From positions 1-64,000 of the forward strand of contig JAPJBO010000390.1 in the NCBI GenBank assembly GCA_030068145.1: a DNA stretch of 64,000 nucleotides, in the 5' to 3' direction. Numbering within the stretch: position 1 is the stretch's first letter; each line of letters starts with the position of its first letter. The position numbers and the translations under genes were made by a program. This document shows, piece by piece, positions 61,310-64,000 of the stretch. The stretch comes from Diplonema papillatum (lineage: Eukaryota > Euglenozoa > Diplonemea > Diplonemida > Diplonemidae). The notes below the pieces were generated by a model that worked only from the letters and a program-made list of their open reading frames with translations, was not told the DNA's origin and searched no databases.

Positions 61310-62647
61310 CGCGCAGATCGTTTGGCCCCTTGTGGTGTTCCTGAAGGTCGGGGAACTGTGTGAAAGTGGCACCGGTGGTATTCACCTCCCAGCTGTCATC
61401 ACAAATCAAAAAGTAGGCACTCGTAGCCTCTCAAGGTCTGCAATCCTCGAGAAGCTGCGGGCCACAGGCAAATTCATCAAATGCGCCAGCTGCCCATTAA
61501 TGATCCGATGAATCACATGGCCCCACCTAGGCTCTTCAAAATATCTGCCCACTTCCCGTTTCCATTGAAAGTCGCAAACAAAACAGGTTTTCCGTAACCC
61601 GGATCGGAAAGAATGGCCAATGCCTCCCGGTAGAGTTTATTTTTCCGTTCTGGGTCATCGGGGAATTTTGACGACATACCCCCCGTTGTTTTCCCATTTC
61701 CAAAACGTTTACACTCTGTTCAGCAGGCTTGGTGAATGCATTTGCAGTGCACGCTTCCCTCGTAGTGTATGTTGAAATGTGAGATCATCGTACTCGTCAC
61801 GAGCAGCCATGTCACATATGTACTGCTGTCAACAACCTACCTACCACCAATCACTAGTGGGGTGGTGTAGTTGACTCGGAGATGCAAGTGACATGCGCTG
61901 TACACCATTGGCGACAAGGTTCTTAAGATTTTCTTGCTATCGTTGTACTTTACGGTTTTCCGGTAGCCGAACCTTCCCATGGCGACCTCCTGGTTGCCTT
62001 TTGCCGTCTGAGCATTGTACCTGAACTATGGGAAACAATGGGAACGACGCTAGTTCGTAGGGTGCGTGTCTCTGATGGACTGTCCACCCCCCTCGAAGAT
62101 GTACAGTGAAGTCTCTACGAGCCTTGCAGCTAGTCTTTGAATGGGTAATATATCTTCTGAAAACAACCTCTCGACTAAAACCGCCGCAACACTCTGGAGG
62201 TTTCGATGCGGACTTCTCCTTCGAAGCCGATGCTGTTGTTGTGGGGCAAACGACCCGACTCATACACAGTTCCGACGTTCGGCCTTGCAGGGCATACTAA
62301 CGTAGGGCAGCAGCAAAAAGAAGCGGTGCGGAAACAGCGTTGAGAGCGAGACCACATTGTGGAGATGATAAGACTGTGCGCCTCGCAGCAGGAGGCGATA
62401 TATGCGACGACATTTGGGAAAGTTGACACCAGGAGAGAGAGAGAAAGTGTCGTAAAGCGCAGAACAGAGCGGTCGGAGCAAGTGTTGCAATTTTGACGAG
62501 TACACATCTGCCGGAGGCAGTTTGGGAGTGACTTCAGCTGCCTAGGTTTGCAATCAGGCAAGTAGCAGACACGTGGAATGGCACGAGACGAAGGAGCGGT
62601 CTCCCAGGGAATCACAAGAACAGTCCTAGTGGTGGCATGACAAACTG
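61310..62647. other. Intergenic stretch between giant gene and 3' neighbour
   Basis: Contains the upstream region of the giant gene and the 3' flank of the next minus-strand gene. Short frames only. No repeat structure stands out apart from CGCTCAAAACGAGCG at about 61289-61303, a small palindrome overlapping the TATA region. Confidence 0.4.
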
Positions 62648-64000
62648 TTATGTTTTCCCCGAAAATCGCATCGACTGCCATTGCAAGTGGAAAGATGCTG
62701 CTACCGAGCGACAAGCGTGAGGGAGGTGCGCGTAAGAGAGCGCAAAAGCTTGCTGACTCCCGCAGACCATCACAATAGCGGAGAAGGCACGGGCAAGCGA
62801 ACGCGAATGAATGTTCAACGGTGTCGGGAACTGGACGACAGACGCAAGAAAGCGCTGCAGGAGGATGGATCCGTGTTGCGTTAGACCACTGGTTACAGCA
62901 ACAGGTACACCCGGACGACGCAACACGCCGGCCAGCAGTTCATACAAGCGCACCACCGCATCTAAGATTTCATCCTCGTCAATGCCATCCTCATCCACCG
63001 AGGATGCGTTGTACGAAGCCCATCGAAGAAATCCTTCGAGGGTGTCCGAAAGAGCGTGTATGAGATGACCCCATTCATTGACGCCTTTGATCAGTGGATT
63101 CATCTGTTGAGTTTCAAGCGATGATCCCGTCTCATGAGCTGTGTATCCGCCGCAGCGATGAATAATGATGTTCTGCAAGAGATTTTGAACGACCCAGAAG
63201 CGCGCTTCGAACGGTGCGAAGGTGCCACGTGACCCACTGCAGAGACGTGATTTGCTGTCCGGAGACGGCGTTTGCAGCAAAGCCTGTGGCAACGAAGCAA
63301 TGAGAGGAAGCGCGGCTGGGGGTAACGGCAATTTCTCGACCAGACACAACACCGAGACCAGCGCGCAAAGCTTGTTCCCGATTTCGAGATCGTCTAGCGA
63401 GCATCGGCCGAAAGCTTCGGTTCCCATGAAGAGCGCCCACTTGTGAGCTGCAGCAACGACTGTCATTGTGGTTGCAACGGTGTCTGCTGTCGATATCGCG
63501 AATTCTGTTGGGCACCGCAGTACAAATGTTGCAAGAAGGTGGCAGGCATGTTGAGCCCGGGCAGAGTGCAACGTCGCATCATCAGTCGTGCCCGCGAAAC
63601 GCTCATCGATGGCTGTTCTCGCTTGTTCGAGGACGTCTTTTGCCACAACGGCCCGTGACTTGCCAAGAACTGGGAGACGAGCAAATAAGACGGAGTCTAG
63701 TTCGTTCGGTTTGTGAACTCTTTGAAGGGCTCGACGAAGAACGAATCTACTCGAGGTTGTGCCTGCATCGCCGGCTAGCTTTTGGGGTGTTTTGCCAAGA
63801 TAAGCGCCTATCAGGCCCGTGCAGAGTTCCATCTGCTGCGGACGGGGAAGAATCGGAAGGACAATTTCGAGGGCAACAGCCGCCAGCCAACTTCGTGCGC
63901 GCCGTTCCTCCCGCCCTGATGACACAACAAAATTGCTAATCTTCAAGATTTCGTTGTTCACAACGAGCGTGCGGCTGCGGCGGTAGAGGAGCAGTTTCAA
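62648..64000 (-). CDS. Unrecognised protein, C-terminal 450 residues (runs off the window)
   Basis: The frame is open from the window edge to a TAA at 62648-62650, so the true start lies beyond 64000. The sequence is rich in leucine and alanine helices without membrane segments (ALEIVLPILPRPQQMELCTG, HALSDTLEGFLRWASYN, LYELLAGVLRRPG), as in HEAT-like or other alpha-helical scaffolds. There is an acidic loop, VDEDGIDEDEILD. I do not recognise the family and assign no function. It is encoded on the same strand as the giant gene, about 1.5 kb upstream of it. Confidence 0.65.
   Translation of the reverse strand: MKLLLYRRSRTLVVNNEILKISNFVVSSGREERRARSWLAAVALEIVLPILPRPQQMELCTGLIGAYLGKTPQKLAGDAGTTSSRFVLRRALQRVHKPNELDSVLFARLPVLGKSRAVVAKDVLEQARTAIDERFAGTTDDATLHSARAQHACHLLATFVLRCPTEFAISTADTVATTMTVVAAAHKWALFMGTEAFGRCSLDDLEIGNKLCALVSVLCLVEKLPLPPAALPLIASLPQALLQTPSPDSKSRLCSGSRGTFAPFEARFWVVQNLLQNIIIHRCGGYTAHETGSSLETQQMNPLIKGVNEWGHLIHALSDTLEGFLRWASYNASSVDEDGIDEDEILDAVVRLYELLAGVLRRPGVPVAVTSGLTQHGSILLQRFLASVVQFPTPLNIHSRSLARAFSAIVMVCGSQQAFALSYAHLPHACRSVAASFHLQWQSMRFSGKT

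Overview
This window looks like nuclear DNA of a unicellular eukaryote (protist or alga) that I cannot place more precisely. The evidence for a eukaryote is candidate GT-AG introns of about 60-80 nt on the minus strand near 18-20 kb, Golgi-type glycosyltransferase and ubiquitin-protease genes, a signal peptide plus C-terminal membrane anchor on a giant surface protein, and a relic of the 5' end of nuclear 18S rRNA. Coding stretches are visibly GC-rich. The DNA between them is less so, and it is crowded with tandem repeats, inverted repeats and small terminal-inverted-repeat elements. All genes I can support lie on the minus strand.

Layout. 1-3.3 kb: an 18S rRNA 5'-end relic, a broken partial copy of a glycosyltransferase gene, then the intact GT92-like/PAN glycosyltransferase (1721-3286). 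3.3-7.3 kb: a tRNA-like sequence, a perfect hairpin, and a foldback element enclosing 24 copies of a 12-bp repeat. 7.3-9.1 kb: an ankyrin-TPR co-chaperone-like gene with a 695-bp terminal-inverted-repeat element at its 5' end. 9-16.3 kb: no convincing gene, but palindrome clusters and a duplicated hairpin unit. 16.4-20.3 kb: two complementary halves of a ubiquitin-specific protease in the wrong order (His half upstream of Cys half on the same strand), with a small unknown spliced gene between them. 20.3-29.3 kb: no convincing gene; a foldback element with a 49-bp perfect inverted repeat and a 43-bp minisatellite. 29.27-61.12 kb: one uninterrupted 31.9-kb reading frame. 62.65-64 kb: the 3' part of an unrecognised, probably helical, protein gene that runs off the window.

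The dominant feature is the giant gene. It encodes about 10,616 residues: signal peptide, 15 von Willebrand factor A (VWA) domains set in a Cys/Trp-repeat framework with a period near 520 residues, a block of about 32 EGF-like repeats with two different three-repeat higher-order periods, two copies of a beta-sandwich-type domain, one C-type-lectin-like domain, a membrane-proximal domain, one transmembrane helix and a 63-residue tail. It reads as a giant type I surface adhesin or matrix protein built by nested duplication. I found no operon-like functional link between it and the neighbouring genes.
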